Assembly: GCA_003520025.1 (NCBI GenBank)
Contig: DOVP01000010.1
Coordinates: 691-12,986, forward strand
DNA length: 12,296 bases
Direction: 5' to 3'
From: Phycisphaerales bacterium
GTDB taxonomy: Bacteria; Planctomycetota; Phycisphaerae; Phycisphaerales; SM1A02
A program made the position numbers and the translations under genes. Of the stretch, positions 5,267 through 12,296 are shown piece after piece (the first letter of the stretch is position 1; every line of letters starts with the position of its first letter). The notes below the pieces were generated by a model. It did no database searches. It saw only the letters and a program-made list of their open reading frames with translations, and was not told the DNA's origin.

Positions 5267-7263
5267 GTTTCATCCGCATTGTGATGGTCGATGACGCGAC
5301 CGTCGTCTGCTTCGCTGGCCTGGTAGGTGCGGAGTTTGCGGAACATCGCCTGCAGGTTCTGGATGCCGCCGATGGTGAACCAAATGACAATGATGGTGGC
5401 GGTGGCAATCGCAAGGATGGTGTACCAGCCCCAAGCGGCTGCCCAGAAGCCGCTTCCAGGGGCCCAGCCGAGGAAGTGGGCGATGAGCGCGGTTGCGAAA
5501 ACTGTGGTGAAGATGACGGGCCAGGCGAGCGTGATGGCGGTGACCCAGCGGTCGCGAGTAGTCATTTCGCTGTCGAATCCGAGACGCTCCATCAGAACGG
5601 CGAGGCGGCGCTTCTTGATGTGTGTGCCTTTGGCGACGTCCTCGCCCAACGCATACTTACCCCGGTGCAGCATGCGGTCCATGTTAAAAGGGGCACGGCA
5701 TGTAGCCAGCGAGAACACAACGTAGCATCCGATCGAAATGGCGATGGACCAGAAGGTGAGTTCCTGCCCGGTCACGCCCTCCTTCATCCAGCGAATCAGA
5801 TCGAACATCGCGCCGTCGCCGAGTACGACATCGTCGGGGAGTTGCTTTGCGGCAATGCCGCTGCAGGAAACGACTATGCCGGAGATCATCGCAGCCCAAG
5901 CCCCTGTAGTCGTGCCGCGGCTCCAGTAGAGCCCACCGATGATCACACTTCCCGCCCCACCAATAAAGATCGCCCCTGTCAGCGCGAGGAACATCGCCAC
6001 ATACTGCGTCGGCGTGTAGACCATCGAGAAGACAAACGCAAAGATGGCGACACCAAAGATGCTCGCCCGCAACATCCAAAGGTGGGCGCGGGCAGAGAGC
6101 GGTGTCTTGCGAAACGGAAGTACCACATCTTGAATGAAGATCGATCCCCACGAGTGCAGATATGTGTCATTGGTTGAGATGAAGGCGCCAACGAGCGCCG
6201 CTGCGAACAATCCGAGTAGTCCGCTCGGCAACATGAGCGCTGCAGCGGCTGGCGCGCGGACCTCGGCCTGTAATGCATCGGTTGCCTGGGTCGATGTCAC
6301 GGCATCGATGCCTTCAGCGATGCCAGCAAACTTCGGATCGACCTGCACCGCGCGAATGCAGATGGGCAGGATGAGTGTCACGAGCATGAGCACCCGGAAC
6401 CGCCAACCTGCGAGGATGTTGGCCATCTTGGCCTCGTGCGGCGTGATGGCCGATGCGTTGTAGCCGCTGGTGCCCTGCCAACTGAGCATGCCATAGAACA
6501 GCACGATGACGGCGATGACCCAGTACCACGCGTCGAATCGCTCTTCTCCACCAAGGTCAAACGGGTTCGTCAGCGACTTTCCGGAGGGCGCCGCCTCAAA
6601 GGCCAGTTCGATGCTGCTCCACGGCACCAGCCACAACAGGTAGGCCATCACGGCAAGGAAGACCCAGTTGGCGAACGTGCCCTGAATCCAATCCGTCACG
6701 ATGACGGCGATCTGCCCGCCCATGAATACGAAGAAGATGGCCGTTCCGAGCAACATCACCATGAGGGAGACAAAGACGGATACTTCGAAGCCGGCGATCA
6801 GCCAGTAGTCGGGCAGTCCGAGCAGCACGATGAAGAACCTCGCCGCGACTGCTGGAAAGATGCCGTAGTTGAGGATGCCGGAGAGGAAGGCGACAAGACC
6901 GCCGAAGACGCGGAACGAGCGGCTGTATCTCAGTTCAAAGAACTGCGCCATCGTCATGGCGCGGGTCTGGCGGTACCGGTAGACCACCCACCCGCTCAGG
7001 GCGAGGATGATCATGGCCGGACCTTCCATCCAGCCCCAGAAGACCGATGTGAACCCCACGTCGTAGTACTGCTGCCAGAACCACACCAGCGAGATCACGC
7101 CGACCTGAGCCATGCCGTACGCAACAGTGATGAGATACCGACCTGCGCAGCGGTTGGCCGCAAGGAAGCCCGACACGCTTCGAGCATGACGACGGGTCCG
7201 TGCTGCGGCGATCAGCAGCACGATGGGCAGCGCCGCGATGATGATCCAGTCGATCCAGATCAC
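5263..7263 (-). CDS. Sodium:solute symporter (SSS/SLC5) family transporter
   Basis: This is a 666-residue membrane protein with many helices beginning at residue 4. Family landmarks are GGQIAVIVTDWIQG at 182-195 and FISTNDTYLHSWGS at 361-374. The serine-threonine pair S363-T364 and the nearby D366 correspond to the Na2 sodium site in helix 8 (numbered as in LeuT-fold transporters). Members carry sugars, amino acids, sialic acid or vitamins into the cell with sodium. The protein is longer than the usual 500-550 residues: after the FNMDRMLHRGKYALGEDV segment at 526-543 two extra helices follow (about 573-598 and 606-630), a form common in planctomycete symporters. It starts with GTG at 7263, overlapping the mannosidase stop as GTGA, which implies translational coupling. 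The pairing suggests a mannose-containing substrate, but the substrate is not readable from sequence. Confidence 0.9.
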   Translation of the reverse strand: MIWIDWIIIAALPIVLLIAAARTRRHARSVSGFLAANRCAGRYLITVAYGMAQVGVISLVWFWQQYYDVGFTSVFWGWMEGPAMIILALSGWVVYRYRQTRAMTMAQFFELRYSRSFRVFGGLVAFLSGILNYGIFPAVAARFFIVLLGLPDYWLIAGFEVSVFVSLMVMLLGTAIFFVFMGGQIAVIVTDWIQGTFANWVFLAVMAYLLWLVPWSSIELAFEAAPSGKSLTNPFDLGGEERFDAWYWVIAVIVLFYGMLSWQGTSGYNASAITPHEAKMANILAGWRFRVLMLVTLILPICIRAVQVDPKFAGIAEGIDAVTSTQATDALQAEVRAPAAAALMLPSGLLGLFAAALVGAFISTNDTYLHSWGSIFIQDVVLPFRKTPLSARAHLWMLRASIFGVAIFAFVFSMVYTPTQYVAMFLALTGAIFIGGAGSVIIGGLYWSRGTTTGAWAAMISGIVVSCSGIAAKQLPDDVVLGDGAMFDLIRWMKEGVTGQELTFWSIAISIGCYVVFSLATCRAPFNMDRMLHRGKYALGEDVAKGTHIKKRRLAVLMERLGFDSEMTTRDRWVTAITLAWPVIFTTVFATALIAHFLGWAPGSGFWAAAWGWYTILAIATATIIVIWFTIGGIQNLQAMFRKLRTYQASEADDGRVIDHHNADET

Positions 7264-10235
7264 GCGGTGCGCTCAACCCGAATGGTGACGATGCCGAAGG
7301 GTCGCAGTCCTACGCGAACGACGTTGCCATCCACCACGATGCCGTCATCATCGATTGGCCGTTCAAGGCAATCTCGCAGCGACACCGCCCCGCCACTTTC
7401 GGCGAGCCGGAGCACCGCCGTCCCGTGCCCGCCGTGCTTCTCAACGAGGCGAATGATGCGAGCCCGGCCATCCTCGGACCGTTTGACCGCCGCGATCTCA
7501 ACGGCCACGGGGCCGATCGTCTCAATGGTGAACGGTGCGGCCCGCCCGCCTGTCCCCTCACGAAACGGTCGCGTGAGCGACTCGGCCTCGGCATCCACGC
7601 CGTCCGCTCGCCAGTCGCCTGCGTGCGGCATGAGGGCCCACCGAAGGTGGTGTGAGCCGCGATCGGCTTGCGGATCCGGGAAGACACTGGCGCGGAGAAG
7701 CGTGAGTCCGAGCGTGCCGTGCTCGATGCTCCTGCCATAGATCGCGCGGTCCAGCACGGCCAAGCCCCGCCCCGGCTCGGAGAGGTCCATCCATCGGTGC
7801 CCCGGTACCTCGAACTGGGCCTGCTGCCATGAGGTGTTGCGATGCGTTGGGCGCTCAAGACACCCGAACTGAATGCCGCACGTCGCGGTTCTGCTTCGAA
7901 TGCTCGTCGGAAAGTCAACGCGAAGTACACGGCGGTCTTCATGCCAGTCGATGTCGGCATCGACATCGACACGTCGAGAACCTGCATCAAGCGTGTAGCG
8001 GACCACGGCAGTGCTGGCATTGCCGATCGTACGGCGGACCTCGACGACCACTCGCATCGGCCCCGATTCCACCACCTCGACACTGCTCGGTCGATCGAGT
8101 GGAACTTCCTTGCTTCGATAGTCGTGATCGAGATTCCACGCATCCCACTGCCGCGGTCGGTCTTCATACAGTTTGAACTCACCAACCCGCATCTTCTGCC
8201 CGGTCTCATCGGTCGCGACATCGAGCGGCGTATTGCAGCAGCGCAAAGATTTGAGGCAGCCGCAGCCGCCGACACGGAAGGACACCAGCCCGTTGTCCAC
8301 GATGGTGCCGTCGCACTGCACGGGCTTGATGGAGGCTGGAAGTCGAGGCGTGGCGATGCCGCATGCAAGCGAGGGGATCCCGTCGGCCCATCGGAGCTCG
8401 CCGCCGACAGCAACCACGCCACTTCTCGCGGTCGATGCCGGGTTAAAAACGGCGTCGCCGCTGCCCAGCCCTTCGGCGGCAATCGACTCGACGAGCGATG
8501 CAGCGGTAGAACAGGCCTCCCTCGCCTCCGCGTAGACCTCCGCAATGGAGGATCCGGGCAGAATGTCGTGAAACTGGTGCAGCAGCACGTGTTCCCAGCA
8601 CCGCCCAAGCGTGGCAGCAGTGCCTTCGTCTGATCCGCCTACCAACTCGGCCACGCGCAACGCTTCTTCGAGTTGCAGGTTGGCACGCTTGAGCCAGGCC
8701 TGCGAGGTGTAGATGCCGCGGTGGCCTTCCATGTACAACTCGCCATCCCAAACGGGCAATGACGGCGTTGCATGGAGCGTCTCGCAGAACAGATCCACGC
8801 GTCCGAACTGCGTCTTGGGCAGATCACCGGCCGAGGCCGATGCGTACACACGATCAATCTGCAATTGCGTCGGCCCGCCGCCACCATCGCCGTAGCCGAA
8901 GGGCTGCAGCCAAGCGGATGGCGTGCCGTGGTCCTTCTCAATGACGTTTCGCTCGGCTGCGAGCAGATCGCTCGGCGCGATCTCCGAGTTGTAATTGTGC
9001 CCGGGCGTCATGTGCGAGACGAGATCGGTGCCGTCGATGCCGCGCCAGCGGAAGGTGACGTGCGGAAAGTCGTTGACTTCATTCCACGCGATCTTGTTGG
9101 TGATGAACGTGTCGAGTCCGGACTGCTGCGCGATCTGCGGAAGCGATGCAGGAAAGCCGAAGGTGTCGGGCAGATACAAATGTCGCTGCGCAGCAGCATC
9201 GCCGAAACGCGATGTCCACCAGCCAGTGCCTTTGATGATCTGCCGGATGAGCGACTCGCCAGAAGGAATCAGGCAATCGGGCTCGACCCACATGCCGCCG
9301 CCGGCTTCCCATCGCCCGTCCCTGACCTGCCCGGCAATCTGCGAGAAGAGCGTGGGCTGCAACTCCTCCATCCAGGCATACTGCTGCGGTTGACTGCAGA
9401 GGAAGGTGAAGTCATCGTTGCGTTCCATCAGCCGAAGCATCGTGGCGAAGGTGCGGGTGCACTTTCGCTTGGTTTCTTCGAGTGTCCACAGCCACGCCGT
9501 GTCGATGTGGGCGTGGCCGATGGCCGTGCAGGTCGTCGCTGAGGGCGATCCCGCGGCAATCGCCTCGTCCAGCGTAGCCAGCGATGCAGATGCCTGCTGC
9601 GCTGGGTTGCACGGGTCGATGGCGTTCATCGCATCGTGCATCGCCTGCGCCAGTCGCTGCGTTCGGCCGCCGTTCGGTGGCAATGCCTGCAAGAATCGCC
9701 TCGCAAAGTCGAAGCGGCTTGTCAACTGCTGCATGTGCGCATCAACGCGAACGAGTTCGGCAAACTCCAGCCGCCCGGGGGCGTCCTCACGCCAGCGGGC
9801 TTGCACTTCCTGTTCGTCCCACCAGAACGTGCTGATGCCGAGCGGTAGGTTGCACGCGGCTTCAATCAGCATGTCGTCGAGTTGAGCGCCATCGGGAAGC
9901 ATGACCAGATCGTGGTTGGCATCGAGGCCGTGGAAGGGCTCGCCGCGGAATCGAAGGAGTGCCTCGGTGCCGCTTGAGAATCTCAAGGCGAGTTCGCCCT
10001 CGCCGGAGGGTGTCTCCCCGCTGAGCCGAAACCACGCCGTCGACCACACCGGCCCCCACCGCCAGCCTGCCGCGACTGCCGAATATGCCTCAGTTGCCGC
10101 TTGCTCAGAAGAGACTCGTTCAGATGTCTGCCAGACCGAGACCTTCAGAGGGCTGCGAGCGATGAAGGCGGCGGGCTCGAGCACATCCTGCTGGAAGTTT
10201 TTGAAGCGAACATCGTCGTATTCATGTCTGTGCAC
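7260..10235 (-). CDS. Glycoside hydrolase family 38 alpha-mannosidase
   Basis: This is a 991-residue enzyme, the usual length of class II alpha-mannosidases. After an N-terminal beta domain (about 1-170) the catalytic domain shows HAHIDTAW at 241-248 (zinc ligands H243 and D245), LPDTFGF at 355-361 (nucleophile and zinc ligand D357), GYGDGGGG at 447-454, EGHRGIYTS at 503-511, and HQFHDILPGSS at 553-563 (zinc ligand H556). All catalytic residues are present. The C-terminal part (about 570-991) is the family's beta-sandwich region. No signal peptide is visible, so the enzyme should act in the cytoplasm on imported mannosides. The only in-frame start before the conserved N-terminal domain is GTG at 10235; upstream frame reads into the divergent DUF167 gene, and the next ATG is at residue 112. 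No clear Shine-Dalgarno was seen. Its stop overlaps the start of the symporter gene by 4 nt. Confidence 0.93.
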   Translation of the reverse strand: MHRHEYDDVRFKNFQQDVLEPAAFIARSPLKVSVWQTSERVSSEQAATEAYSAVAAGWRWGPVWSTAWFRLSGETPSGEGELALRFSSGTEALLRFRGEPFHGLDANHDLVMLPDGAQLDDMLIEAACNLPLGISTFWWDEQEVQARWREDAPGRLEFAELVRVDAHMQQLTSRFDFARRFLQALPPNGGRTQRLAQAMHDAMNAIDPCNPAQQASASLATLDEAIAAGSPSATTCTAIGHAHIDTAWLWTLEETKRKCTRTFATMLRLMERNDDFTFLCSQPQQYAWMEELQPTLFSQIAGQVRDGRWEAGGGMWVEPDCLIPSGESLIRQIIKGTGWWTSRFGDAAAQRHLYLPDTFGFPASLPQIAQQSGLDTFITNKIAWNEVNDFPHVTFRWRGIDGTDLVSHMTPGHNYNSEIAPSDLLAAERNVIEKDHGTPSAWLQPFGYGDGGGGPTQLQIDRVYASASAGDLPKTQFGRVDLFCETLHATPSLPVWDGELYMEGHRGIYTSQAWLKRANLQLEEALRVAELVGGSDEGTAATLGRCWEHVLLHQFHDILPGSSIAEVYAEAREACSTAASLVESIAAEGLGSGDAVFNPASTARSGVVAVGGELRWADGIPSLACGIATPRLPASIKPVQCDGTIVDNGLVSFRVGGCGCLKSLRCCNTPLDVATDETGQKMRVGEFKLYEDRPRQWDAWNLDHDYRSKEVPLDRPSSVEVVESGPMRVVVEVRRTIGNASTAVVRYTLDAGSRRVDVDADIDWHEDRRVLRVDFPTSIRSRTATCGIQFGCLERPTHRNTSWQQAQFEVPGHRWMDLSEPGRGLAVLDRAIYGRSIEHGTLGLTLLRASVFPDPQADRGSHHLRWALMPHAGDWRADGVDAEAESLTRPFREGTGGRAAPFTIETIGPVAVEIAAVKRSEDGRARIIRLVEKHGGHGTAVLRLAESGGAVSLRDCLERPIDDDGIVVDGNVVRVGLRPFGIVTIRVERTA

Positions 10236-10256
10236 GCCGCCAAGGTAGCGTCTCGT

Positions 10257-10260
10257 AGGA
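10257..10260 (+). promoter_or_regulatory. Shine-Dalgarno AGGA deciding the DUF167 start
   Basis: AGGA ends 8 nt before ATG 10269 and overlaps the competing ATG at 10260, so the later ATG is the likelier start. Confidence 0.5.
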
Positions 10261-10268
10261 TGCCGCTC

Positions 10269-10556
10269 ATGGCAGAGGTGTTCACAGCAGACCGAGGCGA
10301 CACGCTTGTCCGCCTCAAGGCGGTCCCGGGGGCGAGCCGTGATGTCATCGCCGGGCTGCTCGGTGATCGGCTCAAGGTCCGCATCAGTGCCGCTGCGGAA
10401 GGCGGAAAGGCGAATAAGGCGATCTGTCGACTGCTTGCCGAAGCGACCGGCACCACCGTGACGATCGAGGCTGGCCATGGCAGTCCGCTCAAGACCGCCC
10501 GCGCAGCCGGTGTGCCCCCAGATCAGGTGGCCGATGCGCTCGACGTGTCCTGCTGA
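10269..10556 (+). CDS. DUF167 (YggU-like) family protein
   Basis: This is a 95-residue soluble protein, the normal length for the family. It shows the DUF167 pattern: LVRLKAVPGASRDVIAGL at 13-30, LKVRISAAAEGGKANKAI at 35-52 (the 'lkvri.apaegGKANka' core), then LLAEATG and VTIEAGHGSPLKTARAAG. The family is widespread in bacteria, archaea and eukaryotes, and its biochemical function is unknown; structures show a small alpha/beta fold. The start faces that of the GH38 gene across 33 nt. The 3' end runs 34 nt into the end of the convergent MFS gene, so the two stops lie inside each other's reading frames on opposite strands. An alternative ATG at 10260 would add three residues. Confidence 0.9.
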   Translation: MAEVFTADRGDTLVRLKAVPGASRDVIAGLLGDRLKVRISAAAEGGKANKAICRLLAEATGTTVTIEAGHGSPLKTARAAGVPPDQVADALDVSC

Positions 10557-11824
10557 GGGGCCCCCATGTCGTCATCCCGTCGCCCCCGGACGATTGCGAC
10601 CACGGCGATGAACACAAAGAACACGAGGCTTCCGATTGCGGCAAAGCCGAGTTGCGTGCGGATGGTCGGCCAGGCGGCAGCGGCGGTCGCGGGCACGGCG
10701 AGTGTGAGCAGGAACAGCGTCCCACTGAAGGAGAGACGACCGACGAAACTCTGCAGCGAGAGATACGTCGCGCGGAGTTTGGTGGGAATCGACCCAGTCA
10801 CGGCTGCGTTGAGTGGCGGCGTCATGAGGGCGCGTGGGCAGGATCGAAGCAGCAACAGCACGACAATGAGTGGGCTGAGCCACAACGACATCACACCAAT
10901 CGTGAACACCTGAAGCGCCATCGCGATCAAGAGCACGCCCCACAAGCCGATGCGATTGCGAATGCGAATACTGCGAGCACCGACCAATGAGGCCAGCCAA
11001 AACGTGACCGCCACATGCAGGCCAGTCACCAACGGCGTGGATGCAGCATCGAGTCCGTCTCGACCAAGGGCCGCCTCGATGTAGGGCTGGAAGTACTCGT
11101 AAGGCACGTGATTCAGTACCAGCATCATGGCTGCAAAGACAAAAAGCAGCAGCAGAGCCGGTGATCTCCACTGCGCCAGACAAGCACCTGCCTGAGTCAG
11201 GATGTTGGCGTGAGTGCGGGCATCGTCGCCTGCGGATGGTTCACGCATTCGCAGGATGATGATCATCATCGCAGCGGCGACAATGAACGAGCAGGCGTAG
11301 GGCAATCGCAGATCGATGACCGCCACACCGCCGCCGATCAGCGCGGCCCCAGCAGCGCCAAGAAAGCGACGTTTGGCGGCGCGGGCTTCCCGGTCTGCGA
11401 ATTCGTGTCCAAGGCCGCATGCCGCAAGCGCATCGTGGTGGAGCGCCGTATCGGTGCCACTTCGGAACGCGACGCCCGCAGCGCGGAGCCCCTGTCCGAT
11501 CGCGAAGAACATGAAGAGCGGTGAATTGACTACATCTCCAGCGAAGAACCAAGGACCGACAAAGAGCATCAGATGGCTGATCGCCATGAGCGACGCCCCA
11601 ACGAGCATCGTCGGCCGCCGCCCGAGCCGGTCGCTGAGCCATCCACTTGGCACCTCAATGGTCACGACCGACAAGAAGTAGATCGCCTCAAGCAAAAGCA
11701 CCGCATCGAGTGGCAAGTAGGCCGCGAAATACAGGAAGAACACCGGAACCCAGAATGATGCCTCTGCAAGCGTGGCGTACCACAGATACAGATCGGCGGT
11801 TCGGCGGTTGGGCTCGGCGGTCAT
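10523..11824 (-). CDS. Major facilitator superfamily (MFS) transporter
   Basis: This is a 433-residue protein with about twelve hydrophobic segments. The MFS motif A, GWLSDRLGRRP, is at 61-71 between helices 2 and 3. The loop joining the two halves is unusually rich in charged residues (about 140-155, ADREARAAKRRF, and about 195-210). The C-terminal tail (about 418-433) is polar. The general fold (proton-coupled export or uptake) is secure, but the substrate is not apparent; drug-type and sugar-type exporters both fit. ATG at 11824 is used although no Shine-Dalgarno precedes it, because membrane helix 1 begins at about residue 11. It lies 105 nt downstream of the RND permease gene on the same strand and could be read from the same transcript. 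Its last 34 nt overlap the DUF167 gene on the other strand. Confidence 0.87.
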   Translation of the reverse strand: MTAEPNRRTADLYLWYATLAEASFWVPVFFLYFAAYLPLDAVLLLEAIYFLSVVTIEVPSGWLSDRLGRRPTMLVGASLMAISHLMLFVGPWFFAGDVVNSPLFMFFAIGQGLRAAGVAFRSGTDTALHHDALAACGLGHEFADREARAAKRRFLGAAGAALIGGGVAVIDLRLPYACSFIVAAAMMIIILRMREPSAGDDARTHANILTQAGACLAQWRSPALLLLFVFAAMMLVLNHVPYEYFQPYIEAALGRDGLDAASTPLVTGLHVAVTFWLASLVGARSIRIRNRIGLWGVLLIAMALQVFTIGVMSLWLSPLIVVLLLLRSCPRALMTPPLNAAVTGSIPTKLRATYLSLQSFVGRLSFSGTLFLLTLAVPATAAAAWPTIRTQLGFAAIGSLVFFVFIAVVAIVRGRRDDDMGAPQQDTSSASAT

Positions 11825-11929
11825 GGGAAGTGCACGATAGCCATTCGATCCGTCATGTAACGCAGCCGGCGTGTGGAGAAGGGCTTACCGAATTGTGAAC
11901 TCGTGAGCATTTGTACTACCGCGGACATA

Positions 11930-12296
11930 TCAATCGTCGGGCCGGGAATCGGCAAAGAGGAGCCGCCAGCCGTGGCGACAGTCTTCTACAACGAGATAGA
12001 GAGCCGGCACCAGCAGCAGGATGATGAAGGTAGCGAAGAGGACGCCGAAGCCGATCGATATGGCCATTGGAACCAAGAAGCGGGCCTGCAGACTGGTCTC
12101 GAAGATCATCGGCGCCAGGCCGAAGAAGGTGGTCACGCTGGTGAGCAAAATCGGACGAAATCGACGGATGCCAGCGGCGCACACTGCGTCTAGGACTGAT
12201 TGATCCGGATTTTTGTCTCGGTGCATGTTGGCAGTCACAACGAGTACCAATGAGTCGTTCACCACGACACCGCTGAGCGCAATAATGCCGAACATG
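11930..12296 (-). CDS. RND efflux transporter permease, C-terminal end (runs off the right edge)
   Basis: The last 121 residues of a long inner-membrane permease of the AcrB/HAE1 type, plus a partial codon, lie in the window; the start lies past the right edge. The order is a helix with GIIALSGVVVNDSLVLVV (TM10), the loop AAGIRRFRPILLTSVTTFFGLAPM leading into TM11, and the last helix IGFGVLFATFIILLLVPALYLVVED, followed by a short polar tail. 'RfRPilLTs.tt.fGl.P' and 'lfvPalY' are strong RND landmarks. Such pumps use the proton gradient to push drugs, metals or lipids through a periplasmic adaptor and outer-membrane channel. In AcrB the TM10 motif includes a lysine (K940) of the proton relay; here the aligned position is asparagine, followed by aspartate (VND), as in a known subgroup. 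No adaptor gene is visible. Confidence 0.9.
   Translation of the reverse strand, partial: MFGIIALSGVVVNDSLVLVVTANMHRDKNPDQSVLDAVCAAGIRRFRPILLTSVTTFFGLAPMIFETSLQARFLVPMAISIGFGVLFATFIILLLVPALYLVVEDCRHGWRLLFADSRPDD

Noticed and set aside
6436..7740. Plus-strand open frame (434 codons) opposite the symporter and mannosidase genes
   Set aside because: It spans two real genes on the other strand and gives a low-complexity His/Asp/Arg-rich product with no recognisable motif.
7310..8608. Minus-strand open frame (432 codons) in a second frame of the mannosidase gene
   Set aside because: It lies wholly inside the GH38 coding region, and its product is rich in Arg, Ser and Pro with no domain features.
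10557..10564. GGGGCCCC palindrome near the DUF167/MFS convergence
   Set aside because: It is only 8 bp, has no loop or T-tract, and lies inside the MFS coding region; it is not a credible terminator.
1..12296. CRISPR arrays, tRNA or rRNA genes, transposases and long direct repeats
   Set aside because: Reading both strands showed no regularly spaced repeats, tRNA-like T-loop sequences, rRNA landmarks, transposase motifs or flanking terminal repeats.

Overview
The window is about 12.3 kb of bacterial DNA, moderately GC-rich by eye, with tightly packed genes on both strands. The gene content suggests a planctomycete, perhaps of the Phycisphaerae type: a secreted protein with two DUF1080 domains, a GYF_2-domain protein, a PPi-type phosphofructokinase, a long SSS symporter paired with a GH38 alpha-mannosidase, and many genes without a clear Shine-Dalgarno. 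This assignment is inference from gene content only. No rRNA, tRNA, CRISPR array, insertion sequence or phage gene was seen.

Layout, left to right. (1) At 1-481, the start of a secreted YceI-family gene runs off the left edge on the minus strand. Divergent from it is a short remnant of an MgtC-family membrane protein that loses its family resemblance after two membrane segments. (2) At 468-2499 lies a probable minus-strand operon: PPi-type 6-phosphofructokinase, a 52-residue membrane protein resembling DUF5993, and a DsbB-family membrane thiol oxidoreductase. (3) At 2531-3850 a plus-strand gene for a double DUF1080 protein (putative glycan or keto-sugar hydrolase) starts almost on top of the phosphofructokinase start and ends in a clear intrinsic terminator. 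(4) At 3903-4459 is a GYF_2-domain gene with an unrecognised C-terminal half, a strong Shine-Dalgarno and a small dyad just upstream. (5) At 4467-5266, convergent with it, is a Bax-inhibitor-1/YccA-like seven-helix membrane protein with its own promoter-like sequence. (6) At 5263-10235 is a two-gene minus-strand unit, GH38 alpha-mannosidase then an SSS-family symporter, joined by a GTGA stop/start overlap. (7) At 10269-11824 a small DUF167 (YggU-like) gene runs tail-to-tail into an MFS transporter gene, overlapping by 34 nt. (8) At 11930-12296 is the C-terminal end of an RND efflux permease whose start lies beyond the right edge.

Functionally the clearest unit is the mannosidase-symporter pair, which fits import of a mannose-containing compound and its cleavage in the cytoplasm. 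The DUF1080 protein and the PPi-type phosphofructokinase fit a polysaccharide-degrading heterotroph with a flexible glycolysis. I found no wholly new multigene system. The most unusual points are a DsbB homologue with only one clear redox cysteine pair, sitting behind a conserved-looking micro-membrane protein; a Bax-inhibitor homologue in which both calcium/pH-sensing aspartates appear to be replaced; divergent genes whose starts nearly overlap; and the uncharacterised GYF_2 fusion.
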